From an uncultured Oscillospiraceae bacterium (GTDB taxonomy: Bacteria > Bacillota > Clostridia > Oscillospirales > Oscillospiraceae): DNA of 5,760 nucleotides. Within the stretch, counting starts at the first letter, position 1; each line of letters starts with the position of its first letter. A program made the translations under genes and the position numbers. The stretch is taken from assembly GCA_905236265.1 (NCBI GenBank), contig CAJOOV010000157.1, positions 1-5,760 of the forward strand, read 5' to 3'. The notes beneath the pieces were generated by a model that searched no databases, was not told where the DNA came from, and saw only the letters and a list, made by a program, of their open reading frames with translations. Shown here piece by piece: positions 1 to 5,309 of this stretch.

Positions 1-348
1 GATTACTTCTACGGCGCCATCCCCTGCGCCCGGCACCTGACCCAGGAGGAGCTGGACGAGGACTATGAGCTGAACACCGGCAAGATCATCGTGGAGGAGT
101 TCAAGGCGCGGGGCATCGACCCGGTGGCCGTGCCCGCCGTCATCTGCCACAGCCACGGCCCCTTCACATGGGGCAAGGACGCTGCGCAGGCGGTGTATCA
201 CGCCGTGGTGCTGGAGGAGGTGGCAAAGATGGCCATCTTCACCCGTCAGGTGAAGGCCTCCGCCCTGCCCGCCCCCCAGCGGATCCAGAACAAGCACTAT
301 ATGCGCAAGCACGGCCCCAACGCCTATTACGGTCAGGGCAAGAAGTAA
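1..348 (+). CDS. araD: L-ribulose-5-phosphate 4-epimerase, C-terminal part (5' truncated by window)
   Basis: The reading frame is open from base 1 and gives the last 115 residues of a class II aldolase-like epimerase that converts L-ribulose 5-phosphate to D-xylulose 5-phosphate in the cytoplasm. The motif HSHGPF(T)WGK matches the region holding the third zinc-ligand histidine (His171 in E. coli AraD; the other two lie upstream of the window). The C-terminus contains KHYMRKHGPNAYYGQ, which aligns with the E. coli end and keeps the equivalents of His218 and the catalytic Tyr229. The segment DYFYGAIPC at the start is also typical. Residue spacing agrees with a normal ~230-residue protein, so about half is missing only because of the window edge. 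UlaF and SgbE are close paralogues with the same reaction, so the pathway (arabinose, or ascorbate/xylulose) cannot be fixed from this part. The transketolase gene starts 30 nt downstream, which suggests one operon. Confidence 0.93.
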   Translation, partial: DYFYGAIPCARHLTQEELDEDYELNTGKIIVEEFKARGIDPVAVPAVICHSHGPFTWGKDAAQAVYHAVVLEEVAKMAIFTRQVKASALPAPQRIQNKHYMRKHGPNAYYGQGKK

Positions 349-378
349 TCATACATTTTATAGTAAAGGAGCAATACC

Positions 379-1230
379 ATGACTGCTGAACAGAAGAAAG
401 CGCTCCAGCTCAGGGCTGTCAGCGTGCGTGAGGGCATCCTCACCAGCACCCACGGCGCCAAGGCCGGACACCCCGGAGGCTCCCTGTCCTCCGCCGATTT
501 GTTCACCTATCTGTACTTTGCGGAGATGAACATTGACCCTGAAAATCCCAAGTGGGAGGAGCGTGACCGCTTTGTCCTCTCCAAGGGACATACCGCCCCC
601 GGCCTGTATTCCGCTCTGGCGGAGCGGGGCTTCTTCCCCAAGGAGGATCTGCCCACCCTGCGTCATGTGGGCTCCTACCTGCAGGGACATCCCAACATGA
701 ATACCGTCCCCGGCGTGGACATGTCCACCGGCTCTCTGGGTCAGGGCATCTCCGCCGCCGCCGGCATGGCCAAGGCCGCAAAGTTCCTGAATAAGGACTT
801 CCGGGTCTACACCCTTCTGGGCGACGGCGAGCTGGCAGAGGGTCAGGTCTGGGAGGCGACCATGTTCGCCGCCCACTATAAGCTGGACAATCTCTGCATC
901 ATCGTTGACCTGAACGGCCTTCAGATCGACGGCCCCACCAGCGTGGTCATGAACACCGCTCCCGTGGACGAGAAGTTTGAGGCCTTCGGCTGCAAGGTGG
1001 TGGAGATCGACGGCAATGACTTTGACGAGCTGGAGCACGGCTTCAAGAAGTTCCACAAGAACATCGGCAAGGGCAAGCCCACCGTCATCCTGATGCGCAC
1101 CACCAAGGGCAAGGGCGTGTCTTATATGGAGAATCAGGTTGGCTGGCACGGCAAGGCTCCCAACGATGAAGAATATGCCATTGGTATGGCGGATCTGGCC
1201 GCTATCCGCAAGCAGATCGAGGAGGCGTAA
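379..1230 (+). CDS. Transketolase, N-terminal (thiamine-diphosphate pyrophosphate-binding) subunit
   Basis: This is the 283-residue N-terminal half of a split transketolase; with the next gene it transfers two-carbon ketol units between sugar phosphates (xylulose 5-phosphate as donor) in the non-oxidative pentose phosphate pathway. Visible motifs are AGHPGG (His31, like yeast His30), SKGHTAP (His71, like His69), QGHPN (His104, like His103), the diphosphate-binding GDGELAEGQ beginning at 148 and ending the GDG-N motif at Asn179, and GWHGKAPN (His258, like His263). The length is usual for separate N subunits in Firmicutes and archaea. The start is supported by AAAGGAG at 365-371, eight nt before ATG379. 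The stop is 3 nt from the start of the C-terminal subunit, so the two are certainly co-transcribed and probably translated in balance. Confidence 0.96.
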   Translation: MTAEQKKALQLRAVSVREGILTSTHGAKAGHPGGSLSSADLFTYLYFAEMNIDPENPKWEERDRFVLSKGHTAPGLYSALAERGFFPKEDLPTLRHVGSYLQGHPNMNTVPGVDMSTGSLGQGISAAAGMAKAAKFLNKDFRVYTLLGDGELAEGQVWEATMFAAHYKLDNLCIIVDLNGLQIDGPTSVVMNTAPVDEKFEAFGCKVVEIDGNDFDELEHGFKKFHKNIGKGKPTVILMRTTKGKGVSYMENQVGWHGKAPNDEEYAIGMADLAAIRKQIEEA

Positions 1231-1233
1231 ATC

Positions 1234-2175
1234 ATGGCAGATGTGAAGAAAGTTGCAACCCGCCAGAGCTATGGCGAGGCGCTGAAGGAGCTGGGCGCTG
1301 TCCATGACAATCTGGTTGTTTTGGATGCCGACCTTGCCAACGCCACCAAGACGGATATTTTCAAGAAGGCGTTCCCTGAGCGCCACTTTGACTGCGGCAT
1401 TGCCGAGGCAAACATGATGGACGTTGCCGCCGGAATGTCCACGCTGGGACTGGTTCCCTTCGTGTCCACCTTTGCCATGTTCGCCTCCGGGCGTGCCTTC
1501 GAGATGGTGCGCAACACCATCGGCTATCCCCACCTGAACGTGAAGATCGGTGCCACCCACGGCGGCATCTCCGTAGGCGAGGACGGCGCCTCCCACCAGT
1601 GCTGCGAGGACTTCGCCCTCATGCGCTCCATTCCCGGCATGACCATTATGAGCCCCTCTGACGATGTGGAGGCCCGTGCCATGGTGAAGGCGGCCTATGA
1701 GATGAATGGCCCCGTTTACCTGCGCTTCTGCCGTCTGGCCACCCCCGTCATCCACGAGGAGGGCTTTGACTTTAAGGTAGGCAAGGGCGAGGTGCTCTCT
1801 GAGGGCACTGACGTGGCCATTATCGCCAACGGCATTCTGGTTCCCGAGGCGCTGGAGGCTGCCAAGGTGCTGGCAGAGCAGGGCATCTCCGCCCGTGTCA
1901 TCAACATGGGCACCGTGAAGCCTCTGGACGAGGAGATCGTCCTCAAGGCCGCCCGCGAGTGCGGCAAGATCGTCACCGTGGAGGAGCACTCCATCATCGG
2001 CGGTCTGGGTGAGGCAGTTTGCAGCTGCGTTGCAGAGCACTGCCCCGTACCTGTCAAGCGCATCGGCGTCAACGACGAGTTCGGCCATTCCGGCCCCGCC
2101 GTGGAGCTGCTGAAGCAGTTCGGTCTTTGCGCAGACAATATCGTGGCGCAGACAAAGGCGCTTCTGGGCAAGTGA
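1234..2175 (+). CDS. Transketolase, C-terminal (pyrimidine-binding) subunit
   Basis: This 313-residue protein is the second half of the split transketolase. It supplies the pyrimidine-binding domain and the C-terminal domain of the thiamine-diphosphate enzyme. FDCGIAEANM contains Glu58, the position of the cofactor-activating glutamate (yeast Glu418). GATHGGISVGEDGASHQ (106-122) carries the substrate-phosphate and active-site histidines (His109, His121). The segment GTVKPLDEE to GGLGEAV (226-262) is the usual transketolase C-terminal domain. Its ribosome binding site AGGAGG (1220-1225) lies inside the last codons of the N-subunit gene, eight nt before ATG1234, consistent with translational coupling. 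1-deoxyxylulose-5-phosphate synthase and the pyruvate dehydrogenase E1 beta subunit share this fold. The adjoining N-subunit with GWHGKAPN and the lack of an insert argue for transketolase. Confidence 0.96.
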   Translation: MADVKKVATRQSYGEALKELGAVHDNLVVLDADLANATKTDIFKKAFPERHFDCGIAEANMMDVAAGMSTLGLVPFVSTFAMFASGRAFEMVRNTIGYPHLNVKIGATHGGISVGEDGASHQCCEDFALMRSIPGMTIMSPSDDVEARAMVKAAYEMNGPVYLRFCRLATPVIHEEGFDFKVGKGEVLSEGTDVAIIANGILVPEALEAAKVLAEQGISARVINMGTVKPLDEEIVLKAARECGKIVTVEEHSIIGGLGEAVCSCVAEHCPVPVKRIGVNDEFGHSGPAVELLKQFGLCADNIVAQTKALLGK

Positions 2176-2184
2176 TTTTAACAC

Positions 2185-2213
2185 CCCCCCTCCGCCCATG
2201 CGGTGGAGGGGGG
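2185..2213 (+). terminator. GC-rich hairpin between transketolase and rpe (possible weak terminator or attenuator)
   Basis: CCCCCCTCC (2185-2193) is perfectly complementary to GGAGGGGGG (2205-2213). Inside, CCGC (2192-2195) can alternatively pair with GCGG (2200-2203) around a CCAT loop. The hairpin begins ten nt after the transketolase stop codon and is followed by only three T residues (2214-2216). Termination would therefore be weak or partial. It may instead lower rpe expression relative to tkt or protect the upstream mRNA 3' end. The structure is seen in the sequence; the role is inferred. Confidence 0.55.
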
Positions 2214-2241
2214 TTTCCTGAAGAGAGAAAGGGGACTGTTT

Positions 2242-2895
2242 ATGGTCAAGCTGAGTCCTTCCGTTTTGTCGGCGGACTTTGCCCGCCTTGGGGCGGATTG
2301 CCGGGAGGTTCTGGACGCAGGGGCAGATATGATCCATTTCGACGTGATGGACGGGCATTTTGTGGACAACCTCAGCTTTGGGCTTCCGGTGCTGGAGGGT
2401 CTGCGCAGGGCGCTGCCCCAGGCGTATTTTGACGTTCACCTGATGATTACCCATCCGCTGACCTATGTGAAGGAGTTTGTAGACGCAGGCGCCAACTGCA
2501 TCTCCTTCCATGTGGAGGCCAGCGACAATATCCGCTCCACCATCGCCTCTATCCGTGCCTTCGGCTGCGAGGCAGGGCTGGTCATCAATCCCAACACCCC
2601 CGCCGAGGCGGTGTTTCCCTATCTGGACGACCTCTCCCTTGTCCTGTGCATGGGGGTCACGCCGGGACACGGGGGACAGGCCTTCCGCCCGGAGACGCTG
2701 GAGAAGCTGAGAAAGCTGAAGGCGGAGTGTACCCGCCGGGGTCTGAACCCCTACCTCTCTGTGGACGGGGGCGTAAAGGTGGAGACCACCGCCCCCCAGT
2801 GCGTGGAGGCAGGTGCCAACCTGCTGGTGGCAGGCAGTGCCATCTTCGGCGTACAGGACAAGGCGGAGGCTGTGCGCCGGTTTAAGAGTCTGTGA
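2242..2895 (+). CDS. rpe: Ribulose-phosphate 3-epimerase
   Basis: This 217-residue TIM-barrel enzyme interconverts D-ribulose 5-phosphate and D-xylulose 5-phosphate, supplying the transketolase encoded just upstream. The signature elements are SPSVLSADF (5-13), IHFDVMDGHFVDN (31-43; metal ligands His32 and Asp34), DVHLMI (64-69; His66), PGHGGQAF (141-148), and SVDGGV (173-178; catalytic/metal Asp175) followed by GANLLVAGSAIFG (191-203), the phosphate-binding end. The methionines lining the active site in the human enzyme have counterparts (Met36, Met68, Met137). One oddity is that the usual SVNPGFGGQ or TVEPGFGGQ loop reads GVTPGHGGQ here. ATG2242 was chosen because GAGAAAGGGG (2225-2234) precedes it by seven nt and it opens directly on the family's conserved N-terminus. 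An in-frame GTG at 2203 lies inside the hairpin arm and adds 13 unconserved residues. Confidence 0.96.
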   Translation: MVKLSPSVLSADFARLGADCREVLDAGADMIHFDVMDGHFVDNLSFGLPVLEGLRRALPQAYFDVHLMITHPLTYVKEFVDAGANCISFHVEASDNIRSTIASIRAFGCEAGLVINPNTPAEAVFPYLDDLSLVLCMGVTPGHGGQAFRPETLEKLRKLKAECTRRGLNPYLSVDGGVKVETTAPQCVEAGANLLVAGSAIFGVQDKAEAVRRFKSL

Positions 2896-2902
2896 GGTCA
2901 TT

Positions 2903-3466
2903 ATGGCGGAGCATTCCAAAAACAAGGCGCTGTTTCAGGCCAGCTTTGTCTATGACAGGGAGACGCTGGACGATTTCGAGCGGATGTATCTGGACAAAAA
3001 GACCATCTCCGTCCCTGCCCGTATTGTCCTCGCCGTCATCGGTGTCGCCGGGGCGGTCTACTTCGGCCTGTCCCTGTACCGGGAGGGGATCCGGTTCGGC
3101 TGGGAGAGCGTTGCTCAGGTGGGCTATCTGCTCATCTGCTCGGTGATGATCGTCCTTGCCGTCTCCCGCGGGAAGGCAAGACCAGACGACACGCTGGATA
3201 AATACCGGAAGTATTACACGGACAGGCGCTGCACCTTTCAGGTGGATGAAGAGGGCGTGGAGATGCACCTTGAGAAGCAGAAGAACTACGCCAGAAGCAA
3301 ATTCAGGGAGATTTATGGCCTGTATGAGACTGAGCGCTGCTTCTACTTTGTCATCAAAGGAAAGGCGTACTATATCCTGCCCAAGGGGGCGGTGCGGGGC
3401 GGCACAGTGGAGGAGCTGCGCCGGTATATGGAGCGCAAGTGCCAGAAAAAATTCCAGAGCCAGTGA
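2903..3466 (+). CDS. YcxB-like family two-helix membrane protein, function unknown
   Basis: This 187-residue protein has a charged N-terminus (about 1-37), two predicted membrane helices (about 39-59, IVLAVIGVAGAVYFGL..., and 71-88, ending IVLAVS), and a cytoplasmic basic C-terminal domain (about 107-184). The C-terminal part has the YcxB-like pattern: FQVDEEGVEMHLEKQ, a short strand leading to FREIYGLYE, then FYFVIKGKAYYILPKGAVRGG, ending in a basic helix. The family is widespread in Firmicutes and has no established biochemical role. The start ATG2903 follows GAGG (2894-2897) at five nt. An in-frame ATG at 2813 would overlap rpe by more than 80 nt and has no conserved N-terminus. The gene begins 7 nt after the rpe stop and ends just before a strong terminator, so it is the last cistron of the pentose operon. 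Nothing in the sequence links it mechanistically to sugar metabolism. Confidence 0.82.
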   Translation: MAEHSKNKALFQASFVYDRETLDDFERMYLDKKTISVPARIVLAVIGVAGAVYFGLSLYREGIRFGWESVAQVGYLLICSVMIVLAVSRGKARPDDTLDKYRKYYTDRRCTFQVDEEGVEMHLEKQKNYARSKFREIYGLYETERCFYFVIKGKAYYILPKGAVRGGTVEELRRYMERKCQKKFQSQ

Positions 3467-3472
3467 GAAGGA

Positions 3473-3513
3473 AGCTCTCCTGCGTGCCGAGAAGGCCGCA
3501 GGAGGGCTTTTTT
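3473..3513 (+). terminator. Intrinsic (Rho-independent) terminator of the pentose operon
   Basis: AGCTCTCCTGCG (3473-3484) pairs with CGCAGGAGGGCT (3497-3508) in 12 base pairs with one T-G wobble. The stem extends through GCC/GGC (3486-3488 with 3494-3496) to a GAGAA loop, and six consecutive T residues (3508-3513) follow. It lies six nt after the stop codon of the YcxB-like gene. This is a textbook terminator shape on the + strand and marks the boundary between the pentose genes and the next unit. Confidence 0.93.
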
Positions 3514-3585
3514 GTGCCGAAAGGGGCTTGAGAGACAATTTCTGAAAAAATAGCCTTACCCCTCTAGCGCTGAATGTGAAATGTG

Positions 3586-3594
3586 TGGTAAAAT
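3586..3594 (+). promoter_or_regulatory. Candidate extended -10 promoter for the MotA-EAL unit
   Basis: TGGTAAAAT fits an extended -10 element (TGn followed by TAAAAT, one mismatch to TATAAT). It lies in the most AT-rich part of the intergenic region, between the terminator at 3513 and the next gene. No good -35 hexamer sits at the expected 16-18 nt upstream (TAGCGC at 3565-3570). A start near 3600 would leave a leader of about 140 nt before ATG3742. The call rests on sequence match and position only. Confidence 0.4.
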
Positions 3595-3605
3595 AAGGTG
3601 GATAT

Positions 3606-3639
3606 GCAGCGTTTGTGCAGGAGAAGAGAATCCCGCTGC
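3606..3639 (+). other. Leader hairpin 1 (5' part of the MotA-EAL leader)
   Basis: GCAGCG (3606-3611) is complementary to CGCTGC (3634-3639) across a 22-nt loop that contains a further GGA/TCC pairing (3620-3622 with 3631-3633). A second copy of the 3' partner, CGCTG at 3642-3646, could compete for the same 5' arm. If the promoter at 3586-3594 is real, this would be the first structure in the transcript. Six-pair hairpins with large loops can arise by chance, so confidence is low. Confidence 0.25.
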
Positions 3640-3669
3640 GCCGCTGTACCTGATTGACAGAAAAATGAA

Positions 3670-3735
3670 TCTGCCCTTTGCTGTGCCCGGCCGCCGAAAC
3701 AGACGGAACCGGACGCAATGGGGCAGAAGGGAGGA
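3670..3735 (+). promoter_or_regulatory. Long imperfect hairpin abutting, and able to mask, the ribosome binding site of the MotA-EAL gene
   Basis: Four nested helices can form: CTGCCC (3671-3676) with GGGCAG (3721-3726); TTGC (3678-3681) with GCAA (3715-3718); CCGG (3687-3690) with CCGG (3709-3712); and CCG (3694-3696) with CGG (3704-3706), closed by an AAACAGA loop. The stem ends two nt before the Shine-Dalgarno sequence GGGAGG (3729-3734). The same 5' arm, TCTGCCCTT (3670-3678), can instead pair with AAGGGAGGA (3727-3735) in eight of nine positions (one G-T wobble, one mismatch), which would cover the ribosome binding site. The two folds exclude each other, as expected of a translational switch. 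I do not recognise a known riboswitch class in it. Confidence 0.4.
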
Positions 3736-3741
3736 CGGAGC

Positions 3742-5292
3742 ATGAGAAGGTTTATCATCGGAACGGCGGCGGTATTGCTGGTTGCAGGCGGACTGTTAAT
3801 CAGTCTTGCCCCGGATACTCTGTCCATGATGATTCTCGGCGTGATGTGTACCATCGTGGTTCTCGGCTTTATCCTCAGCCTGATGCCCATGCTTATGTTC
3901 ACCAATGGCTTTCGCACGGCGAGACAAAACGTGGAGCAGACGCTGGATGTGCAGTCTATGGAGACATGGATCGCCGTTTTTCGGCTGGAGAGCCTGTTTC
4001 GGGAGAAGGTGCTGGATGCCTTCTTTCTGGAATACAAAAACAAGGTGGAGCAGCAGAAGGAAGAGGATGAGATCATCAGTGATATTGAGGAGTTTATCTC
4101 TGAGGACATCCTTGCCCTGCAGACATGGCAGGGAGTCGTGCTGCAGGTGCCCGGCGTTCTGACGGGTTTGGGCATTCTGGGTACCTTTGTGGGTCTGATT
4201 ACCGGCATTCAGGGCATCGGCTTCAGCTCTGTGGAGGCGGCGCTGGAGAGTATCTCCGTACTGCTGGGCGGTATCGGAACCGCATTTTATACCTCCATCT
4301 CCGGCGTGATTCTCTCTATTGTGTTCAATATCCTCAACCGGATGATCTGGAACTACATGCTCCGGGAGCACGGACTGTTTATCAACGCCTTCCATAAGAT
4401 CGTCATTCCCAGTGCTGAGGATCAGATCCGCATAAGAGACAACAGGAATATGCGCACGATTCTCCAGCGCCTTGACCGTATTCCCAAGCAGGCGGGCTTC
4501 TCTCTGGCCTCCGGCGGCGCTGTGGGCGAGGGCACCCCCGCCGCAAACGAGCAGGCTCTGATGCAGCAGATCATGGAGGGCATGAAGCGTCAGGAGTTTA
4601 TCTTCTATCTGCAGCCCCGGATTGACCTGAATACGAAAAAATATGTTGCCGCCGACGCACTGGTTCGCTGGAACCACGAGCGCATGGGCGTGTTGACGCC
4701 TGCCTCCTTCGTCCCGGTTCTGGAGAAAAACGGCTTCATTACCCGGCTGGATACATACGTCTGGGAGCGGGTCTGCGCCACCATCCGGGGCTGGATCGAT
4801 CAGGGCGTGCGCCCGGTGCCTATCTCCCTGAACCTGTCCAAAACTGACCTGCTGGCCATGGATGTGGCCGCCTTCTTCGAGGGAATGCTGGAAAAATACC
4901 GGATTCCTCCCCGTGCGCTGGAGCTGGAAATTGCGAAAAATGCCTTTATCCAAAGCCCCGGCACCACAGCGGAGGTTGCCGCCTCTCTGCGCCAGATGGG
5001 CTTCAAGGTGGTTTTGGACGGCTTCGACGGGGACTATATCTCCCTGAATATGCTGGACGGTGTTGAGGTGGACGCTCTGAAGCTGGATCTGAGATTCCTG
5101 CAGGATCAGGGGCTGAACAGCCTTCAGGCGATTTTCGAGAAGGCGAAGAAGCTGAATATCGAAATGACCGCCGAGGGTATCGAGAATACCGAGCAGATCG
5201 CTAACCTGAAAAAGGCGGGCTGTACCGTAGGACAGGGCTATTACTTCCAGAAGCCCATGAGCATTGAGGACTTTGAATCGGTGGGACAGTAA
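3742..5292 (+). CDS. MotA/TolQ/ExbB-type ion-channel subunit fused to a degenerate EAL domain
   Basis: This is a 516-residue fusion. The N-terminal half is a MotA/TolQ/ExbB-type channel: predicted helices at about 4-23 and 29-52, a charged helical cytoplasmic segment (about 55-133), then TM3 (134-157) with the family pattern PG...GLGILGTFVGL (Gly147-Thr148) and TM4 (about 172-198) with TSISGVI. A linker (about 205-272) leads to an EAL domain (about 273-513). EAL signature positions (RocR numbering in brackets) are: Asp305-Ala-Leu instead of Glu-Ala-Leu (E175), Asn364 (N233), Glu396 (E265), Lys399 instead of Glu (E268), Asp426 (D295), Gly427 instead of Asp (D296), Lys447 (K316), Glu478 (E352) and Gln498 (Q372). 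Loss of the second Asp of the DDFG motif and of the ELTE second Glu predicts no phosphodiesterase activity; the domain may bind c-di-GMP as a sensor. ATG3742 is preferred because GGGAGG lies 7 nt upstream. ATG3718 has no such site and sits in a leader stem. A MotB-like gene follows after 17 nt. Confidence 0.88.
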   Translation: MRRFIIGTAAVLLVAGGLLISLAPDTLSMMILGVMCTIVVLGFILSLMPMLMFTNGFRTARQNVEQTLDVQSMETWIAVFRLESLFREKVLDAFFLEYKNKVEQQKEEDEIISDIEEFISEDILALQTWQGVVLQVPGVLTGLGILGTFVGLITGIQGIGFSSVEAALESISVLLGGIGTAFYTSISGVILSIVFNILNRMIWNYMLREHGLFINAFHKIVIPSAEDQIRIRDNRNMRTILQRLDRIPKQAGFSLASGGAVGEGTPAANEQALMQQIMEGMKRQEFIFYLQPRIDLNTKKYVAADALVRWNHERMGVLTPASFVPVLEKNGFITRLDTYVWERVCATIRGWIDQGVRPVPISLNLSKTDLLAMDVAAFFEGMLEKYRIPPRALELEIAKNAFIQSPGTTAEVAASLRQMGFKVVLDGFDGDYISLNMLDGVEVDALKLDLRFLQDQGLNSLQAIFEKAKKLNIEMTAEGIENTEQIANLKKAGCTVGQGYYFQKPMSIEDFESVGQ

Positions 5293-5309
5293 GAGCTGAG
5301 GGTTGAGAG

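Noticed and set aside
2203..2241. GTG start giving Rpe 13 extra residues
   Set aside because: The codon is inside the 3' part of the intergenic hairpin, without a ribosome binding site; ATG2242 has one and matches the family N-terminus.
2813..2902. Upstream ATG extending the YcxB-like protein by 30 residues
   Set aside because: It would overlap rpe by over 80 nt in another frame, and the added residues look like out-of-frame translation.
358..2925. An 855-codon open frame on the minus strand
   Set aside because: It lies wholly antisense to transketolase and rpe genes that have intact catalytic motifs. It is His/Gly/Leu/Ala-rich with no recognisable domain, and is explained by strong codon bias in the sense genes.
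3528..3556. TTGAGA ... TAGCCT as a sigma-70 promoter with 17-nt spacing
   Set aside because: The -10 matches only three of six positions, much weaker than TGGTAAAAT downstream.
3604..3657. A 17-codon leader ORF (ATG CAG CGT ...)
   Set aside because: The upstream AAGGTGG is a passable ribosome binding site, but the peptide is Arg-rich with no attenuation-like codon run, and a frame this short is expected by chance.
3718..3741. ATG3718 as start of the MotA-EAL protein (8 extra residues)
   Set aside because: No Shine-Dalgarno sequence at the right distance, and the codon is buried in the leader stem; ATG3742 has GGGAGG at seven nt.
3600..3741. A c-di-GMP (GEMM-type) riboswitch upstream of the EAL gene
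   Set aside because: The characteristic conserved GEMM-I bases and tetraloop/receptor pattern are not visible and I see no GEMM-II core; only a generic switch-like fold can be supported.
3796..4953. A 385-codon open frame on the minus strand
   Set aside because: Antisense to the MotA-EAL gene, His/Gln/Asn-rich, with no motifs; a codon-bias shadow.
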